A model generated the notes under the pieces. That model was not told the origin of the DNA. It did not search any database and was given only the letters and a program-made list of their open reading frames with translations. This document shows, piece after piece, positions 55,581 to 64,000 of a stretch of DNA of 64,000 bases. The position numbers and the translations under genes are program-made. Numbering within the stretch: position 1 is the stretch's first letter; every line of letters begins with the position of its first letter. Source of the stretch: Pristionchus mayeri (taxonomy: Eukaryota; Nematoda; Chromadorea; Rhabditida; Neodiplogasteridae); NCBI GenBank assembly GCA_036245805.1, contig BTRK01000003.1, forward strand, positions 44,444,044-44,508,043. Direction: 5' to 3'.

Positions 55581-57859
55581 GAGAGCAAAGAAAGAAAGTA
55601 TGTGTCTATGAATCATTAGTTAATTCTCCGTCTTCGACTTCTGGCGAGTGAGAGAGAGCGCGCGAGACCGTGTGGAATGGAAACAGTCAGAGATCCTCCA
55701 TCAGTTGAATCTTATCTCCTTCGTGCTGGGGGGCTGCTACTGCGGCTTCTAGCTCTTTCACTGACGAATCTGAGGTACGTTAAGCAAGAGACGGCTAATC
55801 ACTTTCAGTTGGGATTTTCAAAAACTTGAAGCACAATGCAGTTACCGCTCCGACTTCGTATGAAATATGATATTGGCGGTTGGAATACGACAATTCGAGC
55901 AAATATTCTGAAAGATTTTTTAATGAAAATATTCTGATAGAATTATTCGCTTCCAAATGCAATCCAGGGTCTCTCAATTTAACTGTACCCTCTCAAGCGA
56001 ACTATCAGGCTGATGCAAAAGTTTTTGCCGATTTGACATTGATTATCATTAAGCTTCCTGATTCAGCAATCATTATGGGACTCCTCTACACAGGAGCGTT
56101 ACTATCTACTACTATGGAGCTATTATACTAGTAGGGTGATCAAAGTCATCGGCTCTTCTTCTATCTAAAAAAATAAATTTACGCAATTTTTGATCCGATA
56201 TGCGTAAAAGTAGGAATTTCGCTGTCTTTTTTTGGCATCAGTGTTCGGAAAGATATAACTTCAGGAGATGGAATCGTATTATAAACATACTAGCAGTGTG
56301 CGCTCATTGTGTGAAGAACTTTAATATTTTGAGCATTTGATATCTCAAACAATATCGTAATGTAAAACATTCTATCCTGTCCATTGTTGACAGTGAATCT
56401 TTCAACATCACTATTAATTTGACATACGTTTCTAAAAGGCTTATCGAAGAATACCCAATTTGAATATGTTATTAGCATCTACGTAAGTTGTACTTTCTTT
56501 TTCTGTTTCGGTTTTGTCCGATCATTGCTATTCGCAGAGCACTGATGATCTAAATATCAGGTCGAGTCAACCAACCCAACGACTTCGATTCAACATTGTG
56601 ACCACAATGCTGATTGTTTAGGTCACTACTATGTGGTACTGATGAGAGTATCCAAGCGCCTGTTGATAATGTAGAACTAGTAGAATATCAGTCCAAGGCA
56701 AAATGAAAGGCATGCCCAAATGGAAAACGTAAAAATCGGCAAAAACTTTTGCATCAACCTAATAGTATTGCTGAAATTGCGTCGTCATCGTTAGTAAAAT
56801 ATTATTCCTGACTCTTTGATATCGTAACATCACCGAACCTGTGACATATCAATGCTGCGAGACGGAAAACTAGATAATATTGATTTAGGATAGACGAAAG
56901 TAGTCAGTTATTGCATTGCTGGATTCGTGGAGGAGGTAAAGATAGAGTGGAATGATGAATCGTCTTAATATTAAATCTTGCATTTGAATCAATACAAAGT
57001 ATTTCGAGAAAACTTGCAACGTGTTGTAGTTGCCAGGCGAATTACCGCACCACGTTTGTCTGAAAAATGGCATTTGTTGCTGGCAAACGATACAGCGTTC
57101 GCTCCTCTTTTAAACAGAAAATATTAGTTTATTCATGACTAATATCGATCTATGTATGAATCCTTACACTTTCTCCATCTCAACATGAATGGCGAGAATG
57201 CAAGTGAAATGGGGAAAGGAATTCATTAATCTCTCATCTGGTCGATCTTGCATCATGCATGCTGCCTACGAGACAGTTGCTGTGGGTATTAGATCAATCG
57301 CTGTCGGCTCTGAGATAACTCAAGAGATGGAGAAATTGCGCTTACAAGAAATCGTGTGAACTATGCTAATTAGTCATAGCGACAAGAGTAGGTGTGATAT
57401 GGATTGAACGAGATCATTTACTGTCATTTGAATTGTGTTTCTATAGTGAGTGTAGTGCGTTCCGAGAAATGAGCCAAAATTCGAAAAGCCGAGGTGTCGG
57501 TGTTGCGAGTCACGGCTCGTTAGGAGAATGAAACCGCAGACTTGAGAGGCACACGACGCACTGCTCTTTCCCGGGCTCTTGACTTAAAGAAATAAAGGGC
57601 GATAATAGCGAAAACGTGAAAACGCCTAATGAAATTCAAATTTACTATTCGTATTACTATAGCATTCACATGTTATCTAAACCAGTGGAGTGCACTCGAA
57701 TTGGATCATTTGATGTCATATAGTATTTGAAACATCGAACTTCGATTGAGGGATTGTTTAGAAAAATAACAAATTACCAAAAAAAAATAGTGATCATGAA
57801 AGATTGGTGTTGTTCATTATGACTCATCATATTTCATATCATATTTATCCTGACGTCAG
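55581..57859. other. intergenic DNA with dispersed repeats, no gene seen
   Basis: Family-A copy at 55,650-55,790 (CTCCATCAGTTGAATCTTAT, CTCCTTCGTGCTG) and at 57,225-57,310. A minus-strand family-C copy is at 57,030-57,070 (TTGCCAGGCGAATTACCGCA), and a family-D-like copy at 57,600-57,650 (GATAATAGCGAAAACGTGAA). Nothing coding is supported. Confidence 0.45.
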
Positions 57860-57891
57860 GGACAATGGTCCTGCAGGAGGGTGACTTCGGT
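57860..57891. repeat. 32-bp segment also at 44,680
   Basis: GGACAATGGTCCTGCAGGAG, then GGTGACTTCGGT, is the inverse of 44,680-44,711 with a single mismatch. It is preceded by a 12-bp palindrome CCTGACGTCAGG. Confidence 0.7.
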
Positions 57892-58740
57892 GTGGAGGGG
57901 ATTGGGATCTTCGGTCTCCGAGCGTCGTTAGGTCAAGGGTTGGGATCTTCGTCTCTGTAGGATTAACGAGGTCCGAATGGATTAACGAGGTCCGAATGGA
58001 ATAACGAGGTCCCAATGGACCCCCATGGATTAACGAGGTCCCATTCGGAATATCGAGGTCCCAATCATTTGTGTTATTTCTTATGGTATTTTACTAAACA
58101 TACGTGCAAATACTTGTGTAATTAGCCATGTAACGGTATTATAGTCCTCGACCGCTATGATTTTATCTGGCTGCCAGGAATGTCTATCCACTCGCTGCGG
58201 CACTTGCTTATCGTTCTCCCCCCTATTGGAAGAACAGGGAATGAAGGGAGAAAAGTGCATGTTTCCGTGCTTGGATATAATCCCCCTCCGCATGGAGTCT
58301 GAGGCGATACCGACGAGCACTAGCAGTCACGAAGACAAGCAGGAAGATGAGGTTGCAACGAATTCCCTCGACGCAACTTAGTTCTACAACTTATCTGATC
58401 AATTGAATGAAGTGGGGGATCAAACAAGGAGATTAGGCGGAGGCAGGTGCATGGGTGTGCTGTAATGAGCAATAATACAGAAGTGAGGTTGTCGTCAGAA
58501 TGAAATCGCAAACTGAGCACTACACGACATGTTACATTTCAAATAGTGCTTTCAATGCATTGCTGCATAAGAATTATGTCATTTGATATTCATGACGAAA
58601 TATGTTTCAAAAATGAAATCTGATTGAGACCTCGTTAATACTTCGAGCCCATTCGGACCTCGTAATTCCGGCAGATTTCCATTGGGACATCGATATTCCT
58701 ACAGAGCCGGATCTTCTTTGGCTTCTCCGCTCAACTGTAG
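57892..58740. repeat. inverted repeat with 19-bp tandem units around an exon-like core
   Basis: Left side: a 19-bp unit ATTAACGAGGTCCGAATGG is repeated at 57,962, 57,981 and (variant) 58,000, with further variants to 58,060, preceded by GGATCTTCGTCTCTGTAGGA. Right side, inverted: GAGACCTCGTTAATACTTCG, CCCATTCGGACCTCG, CCATTGGGACATCGATATTC and CTACAGAGCCGGATCTTC at 58,625-58,720. The two sides bracket about 560 bp containing an exon-like reading frame. It could be a foldback-type element with an acquired insert. No clean target duplication was found. Confidence 0.6.
58178..58381 (+). CDS. cysteine-rich exon-like fragment, CXXC-finger-like
   Basis: After an acceptor-like GGCTGCCAG, an open frame of 67 codons ends in TAG. 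It begins ECLSTRCGTCLSFSPLLEEQ and continues GMKGEKCMFPCLDI, then an acidic/serine-rich end (MESEAIPTSTSSHEDKQEDE). The cysteine spacing C-x4-C-x2-C-x16-C-x3-C, with another Cys and Gly-Cys just upstream of the acceptor, resembles part of a CXXC DNA-binding zinc finger (CG.C..C pattern, then K..C...C). However, one cysteine of the usual set is replaced and the domain start is missing. The frame can be read back to an ATG at 58,157, which is probably not a real start. No upstream exons are seen. It is most likely a captured or decaying gene fragment lying between inverted repeats. Confidence 0.35.
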   Translation, partial: ECLSTRCGTCLSFSPLLEEQGMKGEKCMFPCLDIIPLRMESEAIPTSTSSHEDKQEDEVATNSLDAT

Positions 58741-59014
58741 GGACGATCGTGGCGGATCTCCGTTGAGCATTGAAGTAGATAATCCTGCCGCCGAACACCT
58801 GACTTACGCCGGTTAGGAACTCACAGCGCAGACTTGAGCGGGGCTTTACTTGACGTTAGATCATTCGAAACAATGGGAATCCGTCCGTGCTCCTCTTCTT
58901 GAAGTGCACCAAGTAGGCGATACTCTCCGGGTTACCAAAGCTGACGGGAAAGGATTCCCCAAACTAGGTCGGAAAAGAGCGGAGTCAGGGACGACCGCCC
59001 ATCACGAGCGCTAG
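58691..59014 (+). pseudogene. coding-looking fragments of an unknown gene
   Basis: There are two stop-limited plus-strand stretches with natural-looking codon use. The first, 58,691-58,816, includes NCRDDRGGSPLSIEVDNPAA. The second, 58,841-59,014, includes SVRAPLLEVHQVGDTLRVTK and ADGKGFPKLGRKRAESG. They are in different frames and separated by a stop, so if they belong together the gene is broken or spliced. I do not recognise the product. The opposite strand is also partly open, so the coding strand is not certain. Confidence 0.25.
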
Positions 59015-59702
59015 AATGGAGAATATGACTCATCAGCGAACAGGGATGTAAAACAGCAATGCGTCCACGCTGGGCAGTTTGCAAAATAAATTTTGAAAAA
59101 AAAATAATAAAAAAATGAAAAATATAGATGCACTTACCACGAATATTCCGATTCCTCGCCAAATTCGCGCCTGTTTCTTGTGTTGATATTTGTAAGATTG
59201 TTTCAGTGCCATAACTGTTCATTTATCCGGGCGTTTTTAAAACTGACAAACCACCACTGTGCAAGTAATGAGCATGGAAGTTTGAAGTTGCAACAATTCT
59301 TCGTTAGATTTCAGAATTCCGTAAAAAACGATTTCTCGTCAGCTCCTATTGGAACTAGCAAAAAATATACTTCTAGGTCTTTCCTTCAACCTTTTTCCCG
59401 CTTTCATAATTTTGAGTTTTTTTCCGTTGAGAGCGAGGGTAAAGTTTTTAGATAATAATTTTGCGCTCAGTTAAAATATCGCTATAAATACAATGATGGG
59501 CTTATAAGAATAAATTGGCACCAGTAGGATTGCATTGGGCTCACACATTGTCGTATGACAATTTTGGCAAAACGGCTTGCGGACTCTAGTTATGTTCATA
59601 TACAGGAGGAGTACGCTTACGCCATGTTTCTGTTAGGCTTTCTTCCGATTTGGGTTTCTGAATTTTTATAAAAATAGTAAAACTGTCTAAATTAAATAAT
59701 TT

Positions 59703-59880
59703 CGGACCAGTAACTTCGGCGTGTCGTGTTTGTACTATATCCGTAAGGAATACTTAGCTGCATCGTTATTGCGCCTGACACAATAGTCTGCTTGTCTCAG
59801 GCGTAATAACGATTCACAATTCCAAAGTATAGAGAACAATGAACTTCGGAGTTGCATCTATTCATGATTAGATGTCGGGA
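59703..59880 (+). repeat. family-B dispersed repeat copy
   Basis: GACCAGTAACTTCGGCGTGT, CGTGTTTGTACTATATCCGT, AAGGAATACTTAGCTGCATC, and later TTCATGATTAGATGTCGGGA, parallel 60,251-60,345 and 63,765-63,880. This indicates a repeat of at least 100-170 bp. Confidence 0.55.
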
Positions 59881-60250
59881 GTGTCTGGAAGTGATAAACC
59901 CTTGGCAATGTGTCAAATAAATCCTTTATTAAGAACATACCCTTACAATCAAGTGCGGTAGTATACAGCATTGTTTGGAGAGATCCACCTATTCTACTTT
60001 TTAATAGTGAGGTTTTTTTTAAAATTCGAATTCCCATTCAAAGCACTGAGATTACAATTTGTTGTTTATGTGAGGAATGTGTGAAACACAAAATTAACAT
60101 TAAGGTGGAATTCTGCATGAAGAATCTGAAACTTTGATGAAATAATTCGAAGCAGCACTTTGCAGAAATCACCCGGTGAGTTCCAGTTAGTTTGTGCAAA
60201 TTAATGGAATTGTTAAAATGATCGAACCATTTAAAATTTTAAAAAAAATC

Positions 60251-60345
60251 TAACCAGGAAATTCGGCGTGTCAAGTTTGTGTCATAAGCAGCAAAAAAAT
60301 TGCAATCACAGCCATTCCTCATTAGATGGTGGGAGTGCCTAGATG
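60251..60345 (+). repeat. family-B dispersed repeat copy
   Basis: TCTAACCAGGAAATTCGGCG, TGTCAAGTTTGTGTCATAAG and CCTCATTAGATGGTGGGAGT match the family consensus. Confidence 0.55.
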
Positions 60346-60360
60346 TTACGAACATGCCGC

Positions 60361-60440
60361 AAAAAGGTAAAAAGGTAAAAGGGGTTTTTACCTTAGGGGG
60401 TTAAGTTTTTTACTTTTTTACCTTTTTTACCTTTTACCTA
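60361..60440. repeat. low-complexity hairpin
   Basis: Repeated AAAAGGTAAA units on the left and TTTTTTACCTTTTTTACC units on the right are complementary around a TTACCTTAGGGGGTTAAG centre. It can fold into a long imperfect hairpin. Confidence 0.6.
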
Positions 60441-61492
60441 GATGTTATGAACATGCTGCGGTGTATTAAAACCCTATATTACAAGTATTCCCCAGCGAGA
60501 GCGATACTGCATCGCTTGGAGAGAGTCGCCTACTCGTTCACTATGCTTTCAGATTTTTCACTGTGAACTACTTCTTGCTGTTCTCTGACTAACTTTGCTC
60601 CATACTAGCAAGAGGAATTATTTGGGTGAGATGAGTCATGTTACTTTAAGCTGTTACTAAGTGGCACACCACCATAAACACGGGTAGGAAAGGGGAATAG
60701 TAGACAGTCGAAAGCTCAATCATGCCTGGTGCCTATATTTTGTAGTTTTTTATTACATGATTAGCTCGAACAATCAAACGATCGCTAGAGAATTTGCAAT
60801 GAAAGCAGAGTTGAAACTATCAATTTTGTGAGTTGAAAAACTTTAAGAGACCCGCTCGGTAAGATTCGACCACCCCGCGGTCATGCTCCTCTAGTAACGG
60901 GATCCGCGGGTTCTTCGCTATGGTGGAGGGTGTGTCTTGAGACAACATTGTGAAATTCACCACTTATTATATGGCACGGCCATTGAGCAAGTTGAAATTA
61001 TTAATATAGGTGAAAATGGACAAAAATTCATATTTTCTGAGCTATTGGAATTTGACTCAAAAGTCAATTTGCACTTTATTTGGGGTGCTTTGGGTATGAA
61101 AAAAACAAAATCTGGGCCAATTCCACTCGATTCTGAGTACACTTTTTCGGTCCAATTTTTCCTTTTTTGAGTTTATACGGCGCCTAAAGAATCAAAGCCC
61201 TTAGGTTCGATGTAAGCGTGATTGCCCGATGATACCTGAGTATATCTCTCAAGATGCCATGACCCAGCACGATTCCGCTTTTTTTGTATTTTTTTCTAAA
61301 TTTGTCGTGTTACCATCCCTTCCATATGAAACATGGTCAGATCATCGAAGCATATTGGATGTCGACCAGACACTGTCAGTTCGCGATTAATCTATGATAG
61401 CGAAGATAATAGGTACCGAAAATTTTGAAGTTTTGCGAATTTTAGAAAAATCGTTTCTCATTGGTACCATTGGTCTCATGTTCGTCGCTCGA

Positions 61493-63312
61493 CAAAACTC
61501 AAATTCCAACCCAAAGCCCATGGCTCATAACGGAAATATGCATTACAACTCGATTACTATTAGAATAGAGCATTGGATGGATCATGTCTTTTTCCGAAAT
61601 GTAAGTATTTCGGCTCTGAAAATTTTTCGAAAATTTGATTTATCATTTTTAATTGAAAAAAAAACTCAAGTTTCGGAAGATGATCCGATAGTGCTTTCAA
61701 CTTTGTAAGAGACATTTGAGAGCTTACTTCAAATTGTGACTACTATGAGTAAGCCTTTAAATTCGTGAGTTTGGAATGCACAATTTTGGGAAGTTTCGAT
61801 GCTGCGAAAGTCGATTTCGCAATATGGGCACCACCTTCATTGTTTTCTGGTCCCACTCACAAGTTGTTGAAAAGTGAAATCAGGTTGACGATTGCATGCA
61901 ATCGACACCGAAAACAACTAAGTTCCAGTCGCCTTCGATGATGACGCGTTTTCAGGGCCGAAATACGTACATTTCGGAAAAAGACATGATCGATCCAATT
62001 CTATTTGCTAATAATAGTCGATATGTACTGCATATTTCCGTTATGAGCCGTGGGCTTTGGGTTGAAATTCGTGAAACTGGGATGCACGATTTTAGGAACT
62101 TTCGATGTTGCGAAAGTCGATTTCGCAATATGGGCACCACCTTCATTGTTTTCTGGTCCCACTCACAAGTTGTTGAAAAGTGAAATCAGGTTGACGATTG
62201 CATGCAATCGACACCGAAAACAACTAAGTTCCAGTCGCCTTCGATGATGACGCGTTTTCAGGGCCGAAATACGTACATTTCGGAAAAAGACATGATCGAT
62301 CCAATTCTATTTGCTAATAATAGTCGATATGTACTGCATATTTCCGTTATGAGCCGTGGGCTTTGGGTTGAAATTCGTGAAACTGGGATGCACGATTTTA
62401 GGAACTTTCGATGTTGCGAAAGTCGATTTCGCAATATGGGCACCACCTTCATTGTTTTCTGGTCCCACTCACAAGTTGTTGAAAAGTGAAATCAGTTGAC
62501 GATTGCATGCAATCGACACCGAAAACAACTAAGTTCCAGTCGCCTTCGATGATGACGCGTTTTCAGGGCCGAAATACGTACATTTCGGAAAAAGACATGA
62601 TCGATCCAATTCTATTTGCTAATAATAGTCGATATGTACTGCATATTTCCGTTATGAGCCGTGGGCTTTGGGTTGAAATTCGTGAAACTGGGATGCTCGA
62701 TTTTAGGAACTTTCGATGTTGCGAAAGTCGATTTCGCAATATGGGCACCAACTTCATTGTTTTCTGGTCCCACTCAATCCCGCAAGTTGTTGAAAAATGA
62801 AATCAGGTTGACGATTGCATGCAATCGACACCGAAAACAACTAAGTTCCAGTCGCCTTCGATGATGACGCGTTTTCAGGGCCGAAATACGTACATTTCGG
62901 AAAAAGACATGATCGATCCAATTCTATTTGCTAATAATAGTCGATATGTACTGCATATTTCCGTTATGAGCCGTGGGCTTTGGGTTGAAATTCGTGAAAC
63001 TGGGATGCTCGATTTTAGGAACTTTCGATGTTGCGAAAGTCGATTTCGCAATATGGGCACCAACTTCATTGTTTTCTGGTCCCACTCAATCCCGCAAGTT
63101 GTTGAAAAATGAAATCAGGTTGACGATTGCATGCAATCGACACCGAAAACAACTAAGTTCCAGTCGCCTTCGATGATGAAGCGTATTCAGGGCCGAAATA
63201 CGTACATTTCGGAAAAAGACATGATCGATCCAATTCTATTTGCTAATAATAGTCGATATAGACTGCAAGTTTTCGTTGTGCGCGGTGGGCTTTGGGTTGA
63301 AATTTGAGTTGG
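61493..63312. mobile_element. foldback with one arm tandemly amplified five times
   Basis: The left arm, about 61,493-61,622 (ACTCAAATTCCAACCCAAAG, CATGGCTCATAACGGAAATA, ATGTCTTTTTCCGAAATG), is present once. Its reverse complement forms the second half of a tandem unit of 305-312 bp repeated five times. Unit starts are at about 61,757, 62,062, 62,368, 62,673 and 62,985. The last unit ends in TTGAAATTTGAGTTGGGAC, the outer end that pairs with the left arm. Units two to four are almost identical, while units four and five share a 6-bp insertion (CAATCC). The recurrent 95-104-codon frames starting MQSTPKTTKF, and mirror frames on the minus strand, are copies of the unit, not independent genes. 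Confidence 0.85.
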
Positions 63313-64000
63313 GACTATTGCGCGTCTCCGGCTTATCGTTAGTAATGAACGTGTACTGAGCGATAAGATAAGAAAAATGCGTGCAACTGTCTACTCCAGA
63401 AACAGCGAAAAGTGAAAGAAGTTGAAGAGAACGAGACAATGATGCTTTCATGACACGGCGTTTACATTATTGGGTCTAAAAGCGATCATTAGTGTGCCAG
63501 TACAGCTGTGCAGTGAACTGTCATCAAGGAAAGCTTTTAAGATAACATTTCGATTATTTTAATTGAAAACAAAAAAAACAGAATTACAGGCAGAATTACA
63601 CCAGAAAGTTTCGAGTTGCTGAAATTTGCCATCATTCATCGCGAGCTTCGAGAAATGATACTGCTGAGTTAGTCCCCAATAACAACCAATCAAAACCGTT
63701 AAAATATTCACTGGTTCTCTTTATTTGTCTTAAATAATCAAACTGATTAAAATTAAAGAATATCGAACCAGGTTGTTCAGTGTATCTCGTTTGTACCATA
63801 AACATTCAGGAATACTAAGCGCCAATAATTTGCATGTCTCGCCTGCCCCCTTAAATATCCATTCTAGAAATTGGCAGTGCAGAAAATAAAAGTTCCGAAA
63901 ACGTCATTAATGTGAAGTTTAATGGATTGAGAAAAAATTCCGACTCTATCAGAAGCACCCCATCTTTGCCGAGTAAATAGGCGAAGTGAATCACCGATCT
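63313..64000. other. intergenic DNA, no gene seen
   Basis: An A-type end block is at 63,596-63,645 (CACCAGAAAGTTTCGAGTTG) and a family-B copy at 63,765-63,880 (GAACCAGGTTGTTCAGTGTA, CATTCAGGAATACTAAGCGC). No coding region is supported. Confidence 0.45.
63765..63880 (+). repeat. family-B dispersed repeat copy
   Basis: GAACCAGGTTGTTCAGTGTA, TCTCGTTTGTACCATAAACA, TTCAGGAATACTAAGCGCCA and later ATTGGCAGTGCAG align with the 59,703 and 60,251 copies. Confidence 0.5.

Larger units (their letters stand above)
59015..61492. other. intergenic DNA with family-B copies
   Basis: Family-B copies at 59,703-59,880 and 60,251-60,345, an A-type block at 60,490-60,620 and a hairpin of AAAGGTAAAA/TTTTACCTTT at 60,361-60,440. 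Short frames (75-96 codons) are AT-rich with no motifs. No gene is supported. Confidence 0.45.

Noticed and set aside
61896..63112. Conserved repeated peptide starting MQSTPKTTKF
   Set aside because: Conservation is at DNA level across tandem 306-bp units, and an equally long frame exists on the opposite strand. No sign of codon-level constraint.
1..64000. Telomeric repeats, spliced-leader RNA or 5S rRNA genes
   Set aside because: I looked for TTAGGC arrays, the SL1-type leader and 5S consensus blocks on both strands and did not see them.

Overview
The window looks like a gene-poor, repeat-dominated piece of a nematode nuclear chromosome. Support for a nematode comes from small-subunit rRNA fragments at 44.7-46.8 kb whose variable parts read as nematode-like to me. 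It also comes from the background: AT-rich DNA, many palindromic 'foldback' DNA elements, mariner/Tc1 relics and recurrent CTACCGTAAT-type motifs. A diplogastrid such as Pristionchus is possible but not proven from the sequence. I see no intact conserved protein-coding gene.

Layout. (1) 1-22,140 is one uninterrupted 40-bp satellite of about 550 monomers, with several generations of higher-order repeats (200, 240, 360, 843, 1,884, 2,200 bp and longer). It ends in a short degenerate edge built from 15-bp units (22,148-22,262). (2) 22.3-44.1 kb holds decayed transposons. These are a 1.24-kb TIR element, two 5'-truncated LINE reverse transcriptase relics, further LINE 3' ends with simple-repeat tails, a Tc1-like transposase relic, a foldback nest, and a foldback with a tRNA-like B box in each arm. 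(3) 44,176-48,034 is the most unusual object. It is a DD34D mariner with 27-bp terminal inverted repeats and TA target duplications, swollen to 3.86 kb. Its 5' part holds a spliced-looking gene 3' end and a contiguous piece of rDNA (28S 3' end, short spacer, 18S 5' end). An inverted second 18S 5' end follows, then a broken but full-length transposase. (4) 48-57.8 kb has three more foldback palindromes and diffuse old repeats. (5) 57.8-59.0 kb has an inverted-repeat structure around a short cysteine-rich coding-looking exon. (6) 61.5-63.3 kb is a foldback in which one arm has been amplified into five tandem ~306-bp units.

Nothing here forms a pathway. What ties the region together is mobile-element biology: satellite amplification, nested palindromic elements, and at least one cut-and-paste element that now carries rDNA and exon sequence between its ends. 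Long stretches between these are old repeat families (called A, B, C and D below) recognisable only by comparing copies inside the window.
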